Assembly (NCBI RefSeq): GCF_035978755.1
Contig: NZ_CP108414.1
Span: 3,906,001 to 3,970,000 of the forward strand
Length of the DNA stretch: 64,000 nucleotides
Source of the DNA: Streptomyces sp. NBC_01298
GTDB lineage: Bacteria > Actinomycetota > Actinomycetes > Streptomycetales > Streptomycetaceae
Reading direction: 5' to 3'
The notes below the pieces were generated by a model. That model had not been told where the DNA came from and did no database searches. It saw nothing but the letters and a program-made list of their open reading frames with translations. Position numbers and translations under genes: made by a program. How positions within the stretch are numbered: position 1 is the first letter of the stretch; each line of letters opens with the position of its first letter. Below, piece after piece: positions 17,898 through 26,155 of the stretch.

Positions 17898-18860
17898 TTA
17901 CTGGATCGCCACCTTCACGATGCCGGTGAGCGCGATCTGGGCGAGCGCGAGGGGGATGAGTACGGTCCAGGCGAGCTTCTGCAGCTGGTCCTCGCGGAGC
18001 CGGGGGTAGCTGACCCGGAGCCAGATCACCACGAAGGAGAGCGCGGCGATCTTGAGCAGGGTCCAGGCCCAGCCGTCGCCGCCGAAGGGGCCGTGCCAGC
18101 CGCCGAGGAAGAGGACGGTGGTCAGGGCGCACAGGACGACGATGCCGGCGTACTCGGCGAGGAGGAACAGGGCGAAGCGCAGGCCGGTGTACTCGGTGTA
18201 CGCACCGAAGATGATCTCGGAGTCGGCGACGGGCATGTCGAAGGGGGGCCGCTGGAGTTCGGCGAGGCCTGCGGTGAAGAAGACGAGCCCGCCGACGATC
18301 TGCCAGGGCAGCCACCACCACTCGAAGGCGCCGACGATGCCGGGGAGTGACACCGTTCCGGCGGCCATGGCGACCGAGGCCGCCGCGAGCAGCATGGGGA
18401 GCTCGTAGGCGAGCAGCTGGGCGGCGGTGCGGAGGCCTCCGAGGAGGGAGAACTTGTTCGCGGAGGCCCAGCCGGCCATGAGCGAGCCGAGCACGCCGAT
18501 GCCCATGACGGCGAGCGCGAAGAAGAGCCCGGCGTCGATGACCTGGCCGACGGCTCCCTCGCCGGGGCCGATCGGGATGGCGAGGAGGACGAGGAGGTAC
18601 GGGAGGAGCGCGACGGCGGGGGCGAGCTGGAAGACGCGGCGGTCGGCGTTGGCCGGGACGATGTCTTCCTTCTGCACGAACTTGACCCCGTCGGCGACGA
18701 GCTGGGCCCAGCCGTGGAAGCCGCCGGCGTACATGGGGCCGAGGCGGCCCTGCATGTGAGCCATCACCTTGTGCTCGGCCTGCCCGACGACGAGCGGGAG
18801 CACGAGGAAGACGGCGAAGACGACGATCAGCCGCAGGGCGACGTCGAGGACGTCGTTCAC
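17898..18860 (-). CDS. nuoH2: NADH-quinone oxidoreductase subunit H (second set)
   Basis: The 320-aa membrane subunit of the quinone cavity has QAEHKVMAHMQGRLGP, GWAQLVADGVKFVQKED, LAELQRPPFDMPVADSEIIFGAYTEYTG and FVVIWLRVSYPRLREDQL. It keeps the acidic loop between helices 5 and 6 that lines the quinone path. It is much shorter than the other NuoH (456 aa). The GTG start overlaps the nuoC2 stop by 4 bp; no nuoD separates nuoC2 and nuoH2. Confidence 0.94.
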   Translation of the reverse strand: MNDVLDVALRLIVVFAVFLVLPLVVGQAEHKVMAHMQGRLGPMYAGGFHGWAQLVADGVKFVQKEDIVPANADRRVFQLAPAVALLPYLLVLLAIPIGPGEGAVGQVIDAGLFFALAVMGIGVLGSLMAGWASANKFSLLGGLRTAAQLLAYELPMLLAAASVAMAAGTVSLPGIVGAFEWWWLPWQIVGGLVFFTAGLAELQRPPFDMPVADSEIIFGAYTEYTGLRFALFLLAEYAGIVVLCALTTVLFLGGWHGPFGGDGWAWTLLKIAALSFVVIWLRVSYPRLREDQLQKLAWTVLIPLALAQIALTGIVKVAIQ

Positions 18861-20368
18861 GCGGCGCCTCCGGTGGGGTCGTTGGGGGTGGGGTCCCCCT
18901 TGGTCGGATCCGCGGGGTCCGGCTTGGGGGCGGACTTGGACCCGGGTCCCTGCTCGGACTCGGGCTCGGGCTCGGACTCGGCGGAGCCCGCCGGGGCTGC
19001 GGCCGGAGCGGCCGGAGCTACGGGGGCAGCCGAAGCTGCCCGGTCCGCCGGGGTGGCGGGAGCTTCGGGGGTGGCCGGAGGGGCCGGTTCCCTCGGAGGC
19101 TCCGGGGTAGCCGGGTCAGCCGGAGATGCCGGAGCGGGCGGTTCGGCCGCCGGGGTGTCGAAGGCGGGCTTCGGGTTGTGCCAGGGGGCGTCCGCGCTGC
19201 CGCGTACCAGGCGCACGGGGGCCTGGGGTTCCGGGGCGGGCGCGGCCTCGGCTTCGGCCGGAGTCGCGGCGTCCTGGCTTGCCGAGCCGTCCGCTACCGA
19301 GCGGGAGCGGCGGACCGGGCGGGCCGGAGCCGCCGGGGCGTCCGCCGACGACGGGGTCGCTCCGGAGTCCGGGGCTTCCGCCTGGCTCGCGGAGCCTTCC
19401 GTCACCGAGCGGGAGCGGCGCACCGGGCGGGCCGGGGGCGTCTCGGGCGGGGCGGGGGGCGTCTCAGGTGCCGCCGGCGTGGCTTCGGCTTCGGCCGGGG
19501 CGGCTGCCGCCCGGGCCGGAGCCGCCGAAGGCGGGGTCGCTCCGGAGTCCGGGGCTTCCGCCTGGCTTGCCGAGCCGTCCGCTACCGAGCGGGAGCGGCG
19601 CACCGGGCGGGCCGGGGCGGCTTCCGCCGCGGCGTCCGCCGAAGGCGGGGTGGCTTCGCGCGGGGTGCGCGCCGGGCGGTCGCCGGGGGCTCCGGCCGCG
19701 GCGCGCGGGGTGCGCGCCGGGCGGTCGCCGGCCGCGGCGCCGGCCGCCGCGCCTCGGGGGGTGCGGGCCGGGCGGGCGGGGGCAGGGGGGAGCTGGCCCT
19801 TCATCGGGCCCCAGTCGTTGGGGTCGGGTACGCCCGGCGGGAGCATCTGGCGGCGCTTCGGGGCGTCCGGGTCGTGCGCCTCGCCCGGCTCCTTCGCGCC
19901 CGGCCAGGCCTTGGCGACCCGCGCCGCGAGGACGAAGTCCTTGCGCAGCGGGTGGCCCTCGAAGTTCTCGGGGAGGAGCAGCGGGACGAGGTTCGGGTGG
20001 TCCGTGAACGCGACCCCGAACATCTCCCAGGTCTCGCGCTCGTGCCATTCGGCGCCCGCGTACACGGCGACGGCCGAGGGCAGGGAGGGCGCCGAGTGCG
20101 GGACGGTGGTCCGCAGCAGGAGGCGGCGTACGCGGTGGTTCTCCAGGGAGACGACGTGCGCGCAGACGCGGAAGCCCGTGCCCGGCTCGTCGACCGCGCT
20201 CAGCCAGTCGAAGTAGGTGCAGCCCAGCTTGTCGCGGGCGATCTCCAGCGCGGGGATCCAGCTCGCGGTGGGGACGTCGACCGTGAGGACGGAGTAGGAG
20301 AGGGTCGCGACCGCTTCCTCGCCGAAGACCGTTCCCGCCGCGTCGGGGAGGGAGTCGTAGAGGTTCAC
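18857..20368 (-). CDS. nuoC2: NuoC-like subunit (second set) with long repetitive C-terminal tail
   Basis: The 503-aa protein starts at GTG 20368 (4-bp overlap with nuoB2). Residues about 1-190 are a NuoC domain: [31 protein letters not shown] and [10 protein letters not shown]. The remaining 310 or so residues are Ala/Pro/Ser-rich and repetitive: three [13 protein letters not shown] units, then three copies of RPVRRSRSV(A/T)(D/E)GSASQ followed by [10 protein letters not shown], then a Pro/Glu tail. It is not NuoD and shows no NuoCD fusion. NuoC normally holds the peripheral arm together with NuoB and NuoD. The tail may be a disordered linker or partner-binding region; its function is unknown. 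Confidence 0.88.
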   Translation of the reverse strand: MNLYDSLPDAAGTVFGEEAVATLSYSVLTVDVPTASWIPALEIARDKLGCTYFDWLSAVDEPGTGFRVCAHVVSLENHRVRRLLLRTTVPHSAPSLPSAVAVYAGAEWHERETWEMFGVAFTDHPNLVPLLLPENFEGHPLRKDFVLAARVAKAWPGAKEPGEAHDPDAPKRRQMLPPGVPDPNDWGPMKGQLPPAPARPARTPRGAAAGAAAGDRPARTPRAAAGAPGDRPARTPREATPPSADAAAEAAPARPVRRSRSVADGSASQAEAPDSGATPPSAAPARAAAAPAEAEATPAAPETPPAPPETPPARPVRRSRSVTEGSASQAEAPDSGATPSSADAPAAPARPVRRSRSVADGSASQDAATPAEAEAAPAPEPQAPVRLVRGSADAPWHNPKPAFDTPAAEPPAPASPADPATPEPPREPAPPATPEAPATPADRAASAAPVAPAAPAAAPAGSAESEPEPESEQGPGSKSAPKPDPADPTKGDPTPNDPTGGAA

Positions 20369-20982
20369 GCGTTCGTCCCGGGAGCAGGGGGAGGAGACAC
20401 CAGTCCGCTCGTGAGCTGCGCCGCGGACGGCGCCGGCGTGTTCGTGTAGCGCTCCGCCAGCGATTCGCGGGCGATCTTCTCCTGGAGCTTGAGGATGCCC
20501 TGGAGGAGGGCCTCGGGGCGGGGCGGGCAGCCGGGGACGTAGACGTCGACCGGGATGATCTGGTCGACGCCCTTGGTCACCGAGTACGAGTCCCAGTACG
20601 GGCCGCCGCAGTTGGAGCAGGCGCCGAAGGAGATGACGTACTTGGGCTCCGGCATCTGCTCGTACAGCCGCTTGACCGCCGGGGCCATCTTGTCCGTCAC
20701 CGTGCCGGAGACGATCATGAGGTCCGCCTGGCGCGGGCCGGGGGCGAAGGGGATGACGCCGAGCCGGATGAAGTCGTGCCGGGCCATGGAGGCCGCGATG
20801 AACTCGATCGCGCAGCAGGCGAGGCCGAAGTTGAAGACCCACAGGCTGTAGCGGCGGCCCCAGTTGAGGACCACCTTCATGGGCTCGGGCGCGAGGCGGG
20901 ACAGGACGCCCAGCCGCTTCGGCTCCGGGAGCAGCTGCGGCTCCGACGGCACGGCCGGAGTACCGGCCGGGGTCACAGCCAT
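20365..20982 (-). CDS. nuoB2: NADH-quinone oxidoreductase subunit B (second set)
   Basis: The 205-aa protein has the N2-cluster ligands: tandem Cys in [15 protein letters not shown] in [16 protein letters not shown], and Cys in [28 protein letters not shown] is also typical. N2 is the last Fe-S cluster before quinone. ATG 20982 overlaps the end of nuoA2 by 10 bp. The C-terminus carries a 30-residue Pro/Ala extension. Cluster ligands are intact, so the subunit looks redox-competent. Confidence 0.94.
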   Translation of the reverse strand: MAVTPAGTPAVPSEPQLLPEPKRLGVLSRLAPEPMKVVLNWGRRYSLWVFNFGLACCAIEFIAASMARHDFIRLGVIPFAPGPRQADLMIVSGTVTDKMAPAVKRLYEQMPEPKYVISFGACSNCGGPYWDSYSVTKGVDQIIPVDVYVPGCPPRPEALLQGILKLQEKIARESLAERYTNTPAPSAAQLTSGLVSPPPAPGTNA

Positions 20983-21380
20983 TCGAGGACGCCCTTCTTG
21001 TACGCGTAGAGCAGGCCGACGGCCAGGAAGCCGAGGAAGATGAACATCTCCACCAGCGTCGTGGCGCCGTAGCCGGCGGCGGCGAACACCGTCGCCCAGG
21101 GGAAGAGGAAGATCGAGTCGACGGCGAAGATGACGTAGAGGAAGGCGTAGACGTAGTAGCGGACCTGGGTGTGCGCCCAGCCCTCGCCCACCGGGTCCAC
21201 CCCGCACTCGTAGGTCAGCAGCTTCTCGCGGGTCGGGACGGACGGGCTCAGCAGGCGGTTGGCGCCGAACGCCACCGCCACGAAGAGCACACCGAGCGCG
21301 GCCAGGAGACCGACGACCGAATACGTCCGGAAGTAGTCCGCGGCGAGCACGGATACGGTCGATACCGTTGGTTCGGGCAC
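20973..21380 (-). CDS. nuoA2: NADH-quinone oxidoreductase subunit A (second set)
   Basis: The 135-aa three-helix membrane subunit contains [40 protein letters not shown] and a C-terminal helix ending GVLEWL. GTG 21380 has AGGA upstream at suitable spacing; GTG 21404 is an alternative adding 8 residues. It is the first gene of the ten-gene operon. Its promoter region is shared with a divergent sensor kinase: a TAGACT -10-like box lies at 21438-21443 (minus), with a GGGGTTATCCCC palindrome just upstream. No Rex-type site is visible here. Confidence 0.93.
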   Translation of the reverse strand: MPEPTVSTVSVLAADYFRTYSVVGLLAALGVLFVAVAFGANRLLSPSVPTREKLLTYECGVDPVGEGWAHTQVRYYVYAFLYVIFAVDSIFLFPWATVFAAAGYGATTLVEMFIFLGFLAVGLLYAYKKGVLEWL

Positions 21381-21463
21381 GTCCGTTCCTCGTTCCTCGG
21401 CCACTGTCGACGATCAGGTTGATCTGGTACGGACGGGAGTCTAGGGCCTGGGCTCCACGGGGT

Positions 21464-21475
21464 GGGGTTATCCCC
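21464..21475. promoter_or_regulatory. Palindrome midway between nuoA2 and sensor kinase 1
   Basis: GGGGTTATCCCC sits about 60 bp from both divergent start codons (21404 or 21380 and 21537). Within the longer GGGGTGGGGTTATCCCCC it nearly matches the site at 23563 before sensor kinase 2. It is a candidate response-regulator operator. Confidence 0.5.
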
Positions 21476-21536
21476 CGTTTACCTCGGCCCGGCTACCCCA
21501 TGGCACGAGGGGCCGCGGGCTTGGCAGGGTAGGCGC

Positions 21537-22730
21537 ATGACCGCGACCAAGCACACCCCCGACGACGGCGCTCCTCCGCCCGTACGCGCACCCTTCGATG
21601 CCGTGACGTGGAAGGAAATCGCCTACCTGTTGAGCAATTTCCCGGCCGCCCTCATCGGGTTCGTCTACACGGTGACGATGGTGGCGACCGCGGGCGGTCT
21701 GTCGGTGACCGCGATCGGTCTGCCGCTGTTCGCATGCGGGCTGTTCGTGTCTCGCCAGTTGGGACGGCTGGAACGGGCGCGGGCCCGCGACCTCTTGGGC
21801 GTACGGGTCGACGAGCCGACGCCGATGCCGGGGCCGCGGCGGTCCGGCGGGTTCTTCCCCTGGTTGTGGGCGACCCTCAAGGACCCGGTGGCGTGGCGGA
21901 CCGTGCTGTTCGAGCTGATCCGGCTGCCGTGGGCGATGGTCACCTTCACCGTGGCGCTGACCGGGCTGTTCGTGCTGTGGCCGGTGCTGCCGTGGGTGGT
22001 GCGGGGGCTCGCGAACGTGGACCGGGCGATGGTACGGGGCCTGCTGTCGCCCTCCGACGAACTGGAGCGGCGCATCGCCGAACTGGAGTCCGACCGGGGT
22101 GTCGTGGTCGACACGGCGGCGGCGGACCTGCGGCGCATCGAGCGCGACCTGCACGACGGGGCGCAGGCGCGGCTGGTGGCGCTGGCGATGGGGCTGGGCC
22201 TGGCGAAGGAGAAGCTGCTGGAGGACCCCGAGGGGGCGGCGGCGATGGTGGACGAGGCGCACGGAGAGGTGAAGATCGCCCTCCAGGAGCTGCGGGACCT
22301 GGCGCGCGGGATCCACCCGGCGGTGCTGACCGACCGGGGGCTGGACGCGGCGCTGTCCTCGGTGGCGTCGCGGTGCCTGGTCCCGGTGAAGGTGTCGGTG
22401 GATCTGCCGGCGCGGCCGGCGGAGGCGATCGAGGGGATCGCGTACTTCGTGGTCTCGGAGCTGCTGCAGAACGTGAGCAAGCACGCGGGGCCGGGGGCGC
22501 GGTGCGCGGAGGTCGAGGTCTGGCGGGCGGGTGGCTCCGCGGACGGGCGGCTGCTGATCCGGGTGTCGGACGACGGGCGGGGCGGGGCGGATGCGGCTGC
22601 CGGGTCCGGGCTGGCGGGGCTGGGCGAGCGGCTCGACGCGGTCGACGGCGTGCTGGTGGTCGAGTCTCCCGAGGGGGCGGGGACCGTGGTCACGGCGGAG
22701 TTGCCGTGGCGGGAGCGGGCCTCGCGATAG
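21537..22730 (+). CDS. Sensor histidine kinase 1 (NarL-partner type, sensor domain)
   Basis: The 397-aa protein has a membrane sensor domain (about 20-165, four hydrophobic segments: YLLSNFPAALIGFVYTV, LSVTAIGLPLFACGLFV, IRLPWAMVTFTVAL, FVLWPVLPWVV). A HisKA_3 dimerisation motif follows with phosphoacceptor His206 (RRIERDLHDGAQARL), then the HATPase N-box (VVSELLQNVSKH) and G-box (RVSDDGRGG, SGLAGLGERL). ATG 21537 is chosen because the upstream frame runs over the promoter. It is a paralogue of the kinase at 23663, and the cognate regulator is probably 25340. It is divergent from nuoA2. Confidence 0.93.
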   Translation: MTATKHTPDDGAPPPVRAPFDAVTWKEIAYLLSNFPAALIGFVYTVTMVATAGGLSVTAIGLPLFACGLFVSRQLGRLERARARDLLGVRVDEPTPMPGPRRSGGFFPWLWATLKDPVAWRTVLFELIRLPWAMVTFTVALTGLFVLWPVLPWVVRGLANVDRAMVRGLLSPSDELERRIAELESDRGVVVDTAAADLRRIERDLHDGAQARLVALAMGLGLAKEKLLEDPEGAAAMVDEAHGEVKIALQELRDLARGIHPAVLTDRGLDAALSSVASRCLVPVKVSVDLPARPAEAIEGIAYFVVSELLQNVSKHAGPGARCAEVEVWRAGGSADGRLLIRVSDDGRGGADAAAGSGLAGLGERLDAVDGVLVVESPEGAGTVVTAELPWRERASR

Positions 22731-22839
22731 CGCGGGGGCCGGCTCTTGGCCGGCCGGGGGCCGGGGGCCTGGGGGCGGCTGCGCCGGCGGGGCCGGGGCG
22801 GTGCCCGCCGCGGGCCGGCGTGCGGCCCCGTTGCCGGGG

Positions 22840-23080
22840 ACCGGCCCCCGGACCCCCGCGCCTCAAGCGCCGGCGGGGCTGGATTTCGGCCGCGCGGCCC
22901 GGATGCCCGACAGGGCCGGAGTTGCCCGAGCGGCCTCGCGGTGCCCGACAGGGCGGAGCTGGCCGAGGGGCCTCGCGGTGGCCCGCCGGGCCGGATGGAG
23001 TCCCCGCCGTGAGCGGGTGCGGCACCGTACCCGGGGACCAGCCCCCGGACCCCCGCTCCTCAAACGCCGGAGGGGCTGGA
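22840..23080 (+). repeat. Dispersed repeat copies 2 and 3 and a 37-bp tandem repeat
   Basis: Two copies of the dispersed repeat (GGACCCCCGC, CTCAAACGCCGG and GGGGCTGGA) lie at about 22850-22888 and 23045-23080. Between them, about 22902-22985, a unit of roughly 37 bp (TGCCCGACAGGGC, then GGCCTCGCGGT) occurs twice and partly a third time. The whole spacer 22731-23662 has no supported gene. Confidence 0.6.
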
Positions 23081-23290
23081 TTCGGCCGGCGGCAGCGCGC
23101 ATGTGCGGGCTCGTGAAGGTGGATTCGGGCCGCGTGAGCGCGCAGGTGTCGCGGCCGGCGGGCCTGGATTTGGCCGGCGGTAGCGCCCGGGTGCGGGCTC
23201 GTGGAGGTGGATTCGGGCCGCGTGAGCGCGCAGGTGCGGCGGCCGGCGGGGCTCGGTTTGGTCGGCGGTGGCGCCCGGGTGCGGCCCTCC
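23074..23290. repeat. 88-bp tandem repeat
   Basis: A unit of 88 bp starting GGCTGGATT occupies 23074-23161 and repeats with few changes at 23162-23249. A partial third copy starts at 23250. Its most constant part is GATTCGGGCCGCGTGAGCGC. The period is not a multiple of three, so it is not a coding repeat. Confidence 0.75.
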
Positions 23291-23310
23291 GGGGGCGGGT
23301 GTGTCGGGCA

Positions 23311-23343
23311 GGGGCTGGATCGTCCTCAGGGCGATCCAGCCCC
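23311..23343. terminator. Hairpin fused to dispersed repeat copy 4
   Basis: GGGGCTGGATCG (23311-23322) pairs perfectly with CGATCCAGCCCC (23332-23343) around a 9-nt loop. It is followed at once by the inverted dispersed repeat core GGCGTTTGAGG. It is a possible terminator for sensor kinase 1. Confidence 0.6.
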
Positions 23344-23562
23344 GTCGGCGTTTGAGGCCCGGGGCTGGGCGGAGCCCAGGGAACGGGCGGCCGGGCCGAG
23401 CCGGGGCCAGGGCCGGGGGCCGGGACCAGGGCCGGGGGCCAGGGCGAAGGCCGGGGACCGACTCGCCGTGTTGGAGCAGCATCCGCATTGGGGCTGGGGG
23501 GGGCCGGGGTGGGGCCAGGCCGGGGCCACCCCTGGTGCCGGCCGCGGGTCCGGTCCAGGGGT

Positions 23563-23574
23563 GGGGTTAACCCC
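23563..23574. promoter_or_regulatory. Palindrome upstream of sensor kinase 2
   Basis: GGGGTTAACCCC is a perfect palindrome inside GGGGTGGGGTTAACCCCC, one base different from the site at 21464. It lies 64 bp before GTG 23639 and 88 bp before ATG 23663. Confidence 0.5.
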
Positions 23575-23662
23575 CCGGGGAGAGGCCTACCTGCCGGATG
23601 GTTTGGGGGGACGGGGCGCGGGAGGGTTGGGGGACACAGTGGAGGAAGGGCGGGTCGGCGAC

Positions 23663-25033
23663 ATGGGTAGCAGTGAAGCGGGCGGTAGTTCGTTCGGCAG
23701 GGTGGTGCGGGCTCCCTTCGAGGGGCGGGCCTGGCGGGAGTTCGGGTACCTGATGCTCGGGCTGCCGCTCAGCACGCTGTACTTCTCGCTCGCCATCACC
23801 GGCGTCAGCCTCGGCGCCGGACTGCTCGTCACCTTCCTCGGAGTTCCGGTGCTGGCGGGGGTGCTGGCCATGTGCCGCGGGTTCGGGCGCGTGGAGCGGG
23901 CCCGGGTGCGCGGACTGCTCGGCCACGACATCGCCGAGCCGGCTCCGATCCGGGCGGCGAAGGGCGGGGCGATCGCCGGGATGGCCGCGCTGCTCAAGAG
24001 CGGGAGCGCCTGGCGGCACGTGCTGTACTCGGTGATCCACTTCCCGTGGGCGGTGTTCGCCTTCTGCGTGGCCCTGACGTTCTGGGCCTACGGGTGGGCC
24101 ATGCTGCTGTACCCGCTCTGGTTCTGGGTCTTCCCGGCGTTCACCGATCAGCCGGGGCTGGAGCTCTTCCAGAACGGCGACACCTACACCTTCTACCTGG
24201 ACTCCCCCCTCGCGATCGTGGCGACCTGCGCGACCGGGCTCGCCCTCACGCTCGCCACCCCCTGGGTGGTCCGCGCCCTGACCACCGTCGACCGGGTGCT
24301 CGTCTCCGGGCTGCTCGGGCCGTCGCGGCTCGCGAACCGGGTCAGCGAACTGGAGTCGGACCGGGGCGTCATGGTCGACACCGCCGCGGCGGACCTGCGG
24401 CGCATCGAGCGCGATCTGCACGACGGGGCGCAGGCCCGGCTGGTGGCGCTGGCCATGGATCTGGGGCTGGCGAAGGAGAAGCTGGCGCGGGACCCGCGGG
24501 CCGCCGCGCAGATGGTGGACGAGGCGCACGGGGAAGTGAAGATCGCCCTCCAGGAGCTGCGGGACCTCGCCCGCGGGATCCACCCGGCGGTCCTGACCGA
24601 CCGGGGGCTGGACGCGGCGCTGTCCTCGGTGGCCTCCCGCTGCGCGGTGCCCGTACGGGTGGCGGTGGATCTGCCCTCGCGGCCGGCGGCGGCGATCGAG
24701 GGGATCGCGTACTTCACGGTCTCCGAGCTGCTGCAGAACGTGAGCAAGCACGCGAGGGCCCGTACGGCCGGGGTCGACGTGTGGAAGTCCGGCGAGCGGC
24801 TGCTGATCCAGGTCGCCGACGACGGCGTGGGCGGAGCAGGAGTGGGAGTGGGAGTGGGAGCAGGAGTGGGCGACGCAGTGGGCGGCGGATCCGGGTCCGG
24901 AGCCGTCGCCGGTTCCGGGCTGGCCGGGCTGGCCGAGCGGCTCGACGCCGTGGACGGGGTGCTGGTCGTGGACTCCCCCGCCGGTGGCGGCACGACCGTC
25001 ACCGCGGAGCTCCCCTGGCGGACCGCCGTCTGA
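23663..25033 (+). CDS. Sensor histidine kinase 2 (paralogue of kinase 1)
   Basis: The 456-aa kinase has the same architecture as kinase 1: membrane sensor domain (about 25-215), HisKA_3 with phosphoacceptor His253 (RRIERDLHDGAQARL), N-box (TVSELLQNVSKHA) and G-boxes. Between the two G-boxes it has a Gly/Val-rich insert (GGAGVGVGVGAGVGDAVGGG, about 395-415) encoded by a GGAGTG hexamer repeat; kinase 1 has only a few residues there. ATG 23663 has GGAGGAAGGG upstream. GTG 23639 is a fair alternative because it restores the palindrome spacing seen for kinase 1. Long stretches around the phosphoacceptor are identical between the two kinases. Confidence 0.92.
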   Translation: MGSSEAGGSSFGRVVRAPFEGRAWREFGYLMLGLPLSTLYFSLAITGVSLGAGLLVTFLGVPVLAGVLAMCRGFGRVERARVRGLLGHDIAEPAPIRAAKGGAIAGMAALLKSGSAWRHVLYSVIHFPWAVFAFCVALTFWAYGWAMLLYPLWFWVFPAFTDQPGLELFQNGDTYTFYLDSPLAIVATCATGLALTLATPWVVRALTTVDRVLVSGLLGPSRLANRVSELESDRGVMVDTAAADLRRIERDLHDGAQARLVALAMDLGLAKEKLARDPRAAAQMVDEAHGEVKIALQELRDLARGIHPAVLTDRGLDAALSSVASRCAVPVRVAVDLPSRPAAAIEGIAYFTVSELLQNVSKHARARTAGVDVWKSGERLLIQVADDGVGGAGVGVGVGAGVGDAVGGGSGSGAVAGSGLAGLAERLDAVDGVLVVDSPAGGGTTVTAELPWRTAV

Positions 25034-25339
25034 CCCCGCACCCCTGCCGATCGACCGGCGACCGCACGGATGCCCCGTACGTGGGTGTCCGTGCCGTCGC
25101 ATGCCCCCCCACCCCCCGGCTCCCCGACCGGCCCCGACCCCGTGCCCTTCGTCCCGTCGCGCCCGGGGGCCAAAGGCCCGACTTTCCGGGCCGGGGGCGC
25201 CGAGGGGCCTCCAGGGGCCGGAAACAGCCGGTCCGGGCGTACGCGTTGATCGCGCTCCGGCTATATCCGGGCTCAAGACTGGGATGCTTGGCTGAGTCAG
25301 CGAACACGGGGTTTGAGCGAACGCGGGAGCAGCGAAGTC

Positions 25340-26011
25340 GTGGAAGACAGGGTGCGGGTGGTCATCGCCGAGGATTCAGTGCTGCTGCGTGAGGGCCTGA
25401 CCCGGTTGCTGACCGACCGGGGGCATGACGTCGTCGCGGGCGTCGGGGACGCGGAAGCCCTGATCAAGACGGTGGCGGAGCTGGCGGCGGAGAACGCGTT
25501 GCCGGACGTGGTGGTGGCCGATGTGCGGATGCCGCCGACGCACACCGACGAGGGCGTACGGGCGGCCGTGCGGCTGCGGCGCGATCACCCCGGGATAGGT
25601 GTGCTCGTGCTGTCCCAGTACGTGGAGGAGCAGTACGCCACCGAGCTGCTGGCCGGCTCCAGTACCGGGGTGGGGTACCTGCTGAAGGACCGGGTGGCCG
25701 ATGTGCGCGAGTTCCTCGACGCCGTCGTCCGCGTGGCCCGGGGCGGCACCGCCCTGGACCCGGAGGTCGTGGCGCAGCTGCTCGGCCGCAGCCGCAAGCA
25801 GGACGTGCTGGCGGGGCTGACCCCGCGCGAGCGCGAGGTGCTCGGGCTGATGGCCGAGGGGCGGACCAATTCCGCGGTGGCCAAGCAGCTGGTGGTGAGC
25901 GACGGCGCGGTGGAGAAGCACGTCAGCAACATCTTCATGAAGCTGGGCCTGTCGCCCAGTGACGGGGATCACCGGCGCGTGCTGGCCGTTCTCACCTACC
26001 TAAGATCTTGA
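25340..26011 (+). CDS. NarL/LuxR-family response regulator
   Basis: The 223-aa regulator has a receiver domain (RVVIAEDSVLLREGL; phospho-acceptor Asp in VVVADVRMPP; conserved Lys in YLLKDRV) and a LuxR-type DNA-binding domain (LTPREREVLGLMAEGRTNSA, then VVSDGAVEKHVSNIFMKLGL). The start is taken as GTG 25340 with GGGAG upstream; a TTG at 25313 would add nine residues. It follows two sensor kinases, and no other regulator is near, so it is probably the partner of one or both. The 300-bp spacer 25034-25339 holds no gene; no copy of the GGGGTTAWCCCC palindrome was seen there. Confidence 0.93.
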   Translation: MEDRVRVVIAEDSVLLREGLTRLLTDRGHDVVAGVGDAEALIKTVAELAAENALPDVVVADVRMPPTHTDEGVRAAVRLRRDHPGIGVLVLSQYVEEQYATELLAGSSTGVGYLLKDRVADVREFLDAVVRVARGGTALDPEVVAQLLGRSRKQDVLAGLTPREREVLGLMAEGRTNSAVAKQLVVSDGAVEKHVSNIFMKLGLSPSDGDHRRVLAVLTYLRS

Positions 26012-26155
26012 TCAACTGACACTCTGTCAGGTAAGGCCGGATTCGGACAGACCGCCGAAGGGGCGGTCCAGAAAATGAGCAGCCCGGGGAAGCGATCCCT
26101 ACGGTCGTAGGGTGGAACTCGGGCAGTGCTCACGCCTCGAAGGAGGTCCAGTTCA

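Noticed and set aside
18857..20368. Possible NuoCD fusion in the long NuoC2
   Set aside because: The extra 310 residues are Ala/Pro repeats and contain none of the NuoD motifs (QHPSTHG, HTGIEK).
21405..21536. Rex-type site upstream of nuoA2
   Set aside because: No TGTGAnnnnnnTCACA-like sequence was found there; the only clear palindrome is GGGGTTATCCCC.
23074..23290. 88-bp repeats considered as a CRISPR-like array
   Set aside because: The units abut without unique spacers, are longer than CRISPR repeats, and no cas gene is present.
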